DNA of 6,296 nt from NCBI GenBank assembly GCA_036557185.1, contig DATBHZ010000097.1, positions 1-6,296 on the forward strand, given 5' to 3'. Below are positions 4,834 to 6,296 of the stretch, piece after piece. Within the stretch, counting starts at the first letter, position 1. Each line of letters starts with the position of its first letter. The DNA comes from DATBHZ01 sp036557185 (GTDB lineage Bacteria; Actinomycetota; Acidimicrobiia; IMCC26256; JAENVU01). Position numbers and translations under genes: made by a program. The notes beneath the pieces were generated by a model, which did no database searches, was not told where the DNA came from, and saw nothing but the letters and a program-made list of their open reading frames with translations.

Positions 4834-6296
4834 ATGGCCGCCGCACCGGACATCCTGAAGATCCACGCCGACGGCACGCCCGACAAGCCCGCCGTGATCG
4901 TCGATGCGAGCAACGGCGCGCGGCCCTCGGTGACCACCTACGCGGAGCTCAACGCCGAGGTCAACCGGCTCGCGCACGGTCTGCGCGCGCTCGGGATCGA
5001 CCAGGGTGACCGGATCGTGTGGTGCGGCCCGAACTCGCTCGAGGTGATCACGGTCGTGCACGCGGCGCGCAAGGCCGGTCTGGTGGCAGTCCCGCTCTCG
5101 TACCGCTTCAACGCCGAGGAGATGCAGTACGTCATCGACAACTCGGACGCCACGCTGGTGATCGCCGACGCGCACTACGCGCCGCTGATCGCCGAGGTCC
5201 GCGACCGGCTCCCGAAGGTGAAGGCCCTCGTCGGCTTCGTCGCGACCACCGACGCGAAGTCCCTGCCGGAGGGCTTCCACGCGTGGGAGGACGTCGTCGC
5301 CGGCCAGCCGACCGGCGAGCCTGTGGCGCCCGACGCATCAACGGTCGGGGCCCAGATGCTCTACACCTCCGGCACGACGGGGAAGCCCAAGGGCGCTCTC
5401 CGGACGCGCACCAACACGGAGGTCGTGTTCGCGCTGATCACCGAGCTCGGTCTGCAGTTCGGGAACGAGGTCCACATCACGACGGGACCGATGTACCACT
5501 CGGGCCCGCTCGCGTTCGCGTCGATCGCGCACTCGATGGGCGGGCTGATCGTCGTGCTCCGGCGCTTCGATCCCGTCGCGTGGCTCGCGGCCGTGAGAGA
5601 ACACGGCGTCACGAACACGTTCTCTGCTCCGACTCAGCTCAAGCGGATCGTGAGCCTTCCAGCCGGCGATCTCGCCGGAGCCGACCTCTCGTCGATGCGA
5701 TGCCTGATCGCGAACGCAGCGCCGGTCCCGTACGCCCTCAAGCAAGAGGTGGTCGAGAAGCTCGGCGACGGCTTCCTCTACGAGGTCTACGGCTCTACGG
5801 AGATGGGGATCATCACCGTGCTGCGGCCCGAGGACCAGCTGCGCAAACCGGGCTCGTGCGGTCGTCCGTACGGCGGGATCGGGTTCAAGATCGTCGGCGA
5901 CGACGGCACCGAGGTCCCGACCGGCGAACGCGGCGAGCTGTTCATGTCGACCGGCCTCGCGATGGACGGCTACCACCGGACCACCGAGCAGCTGAGCGAG
6001 ATCGAGGACGGCGCGTGGCGCTCCGTCGGCGACGTCGCCTACGTCGACGCGGAGGGCTACCTGCACATCTGCGACCGCATGAAGGACATGATCATCTCGG
6101 GCGGCGTCAACATCTATCCCGCCGAGATCGAGGCGGTGATCTACGGGCATCCGCAGGTCCTCGACGCCGCGGTGTTCGGGATCCCGGACGACGAGTGGGG
6201 TGAGAGCGTCTACTGCATCGTGCAGGCGAAGGATGGGGAGACGCTCGACCTCGAGGACCTACGCGCCTTCACCGACGAGCGCGTCGCGGGGTACAA
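4834..6296 (+). CDS. AMP-forming fatty acyl-CoA synthetase (FadD-like), 3' truncated by the window
   Basis: The frame is open for 487 codons from ATG 4834 to the window edge. AAGGGG (4821-4826) lies 7 nt upstream as a good ribosome binding site. The enzyme activates a carboxylic acid with ATP to an acyl-adenylate and transfers it to CoA. Motifs of the adenylate-forming superfamily appear in order: the phosphate-binding loop YTSGTTGKPKG (177-187), GPMYHSGP (218-225), APTQ (265-268), YGSTEMG (319-325), SVGDVAYVDAEGYL (397-410) with D400, the hinge region DRMKDMIISGG (414-424) with R415, and NIYPAEIE (426-433). The window ends at VAGY, so the catalytic lysine motif of the C-terminal domain, expected some 30-40 residues further on, cannot be checked. 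The layout suggests a medium/long-chain or steroid-side-chain acyl ligase, but the substrate cannot be deduced. It is transcribed divergently from the lactate/amino-sugar operon. Confidence 0.94.
   Translation, partial: MAAAPDILKIHADGTPDKPAVIVDASNGARPSVTTYAELNAEVNRLAHGLRALGIDQGDRIVWCGPNSLEVITVVHAARKAGLVAVPLSYRFNAEEMQYVIDNSDATLVIADAHYAPLIAEVRDRLPKVKALVGFVATTDAKSLPEGFHAWEDVVAGQPTGEPVAPDASTVGAQMLYTSGTTGKPKGALRTRTNTEVVFALITELGLQFGNEVHITTGPMYHSGPLAFASIAHSMGGLIVVLRRFDPVAWLAAVREHGVTNTFSAPTQLKRIVSLPAGDLAGADLSSMRCLIANAAPVPYALKQEVVEKLGDGFLYEVYGSTEMGIITVLRPEDQLRKPGSCGRPYGGIGFKIVGDDGTEVPTGERGELFMSTGLAMDGYHRTTEQLSEIEDGAWRSVGDVAYVDAEGYLHICDRMKDMIISGGVNIYPAEIEAVIYGHPQVLDAAVFGIPDDEWGESVYCIVQAKDGETLDLEDLRAFTDERVAGY

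Noticed and set aside
5019..6203. A 394-codon plus-strand frame inside the acyl-CoA synthetase.
   Set aside because: It is an arginine-rich off-frame reading of the same DNA; the frame from ATG 4834 carries every adenylate-forming-enzyme motif in order.

Overview
The window is very GC-rich, with codons ending mostly in G or C, frequent GTG/TTG starts and tightly overlapping genes. This fits a high-GC actinomycete (Actinomycetota). An uncultured Acidimicrobiia-like lineage is possible, but that is an impression from protein style, not something the sequence proves.

Layout: bases 1 to 4698 hold a minus-strand gene train, read from right to left: a family 2 glycosyltransferase (4698-3985), nagA, N-acetylglucosamine-6-phosphate deacetylase (3988-2885), lutA (2885-2163), lutB (2166-637), lutC (643-98), and the first 22 codons of a further gene (66-1, tentatively a FIST-domain protein). 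The first five genes overlap at every junction: GTGA (4 nt), TGATG (1 nt), GTGA (4 nt) and a 7-nt overlap. They are therefore almost certainly one translationally coupled operon. The only gap, 31 nt after lutC, is mostly filled by a perfect 7-bp inverted repeat that touches the ribosome binding site of the next gene.

A 135-base intergenic region (4699-4833) separates this operon from a divergent plus-strand gene. That gene is an AMP-forming fatty acyl-CoA synthetase (4834 to the window end), cut off just before its C-terminal catalytic-lysine motif.

How the genes may work together: LutABC is the three-subunit iron-sulfur/LUD complex that oxidises lactate to pyruvate. NagA turns GlcNAc-6-phosphate into glucosamine-6-phosphate and acetate. 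Cell-wall MurNAc-6-phosphate is split by the etherase MurQ into exactly GlcNAc-6-phosphate and lactate, so fusing nagA and lutABC into one coupled operon suggests, as inference only, a peptidoglycan-sugar salvage unit. The chief difficulty is stereochemistry: MurNAc yields D-lactate, whereas characterised LutABC uses L-lactate. No murQ, nagB, lactate permease or regulator is visible in the window. I found no mobile elements, CRISPR arrays, tRNAs or rRNAs.
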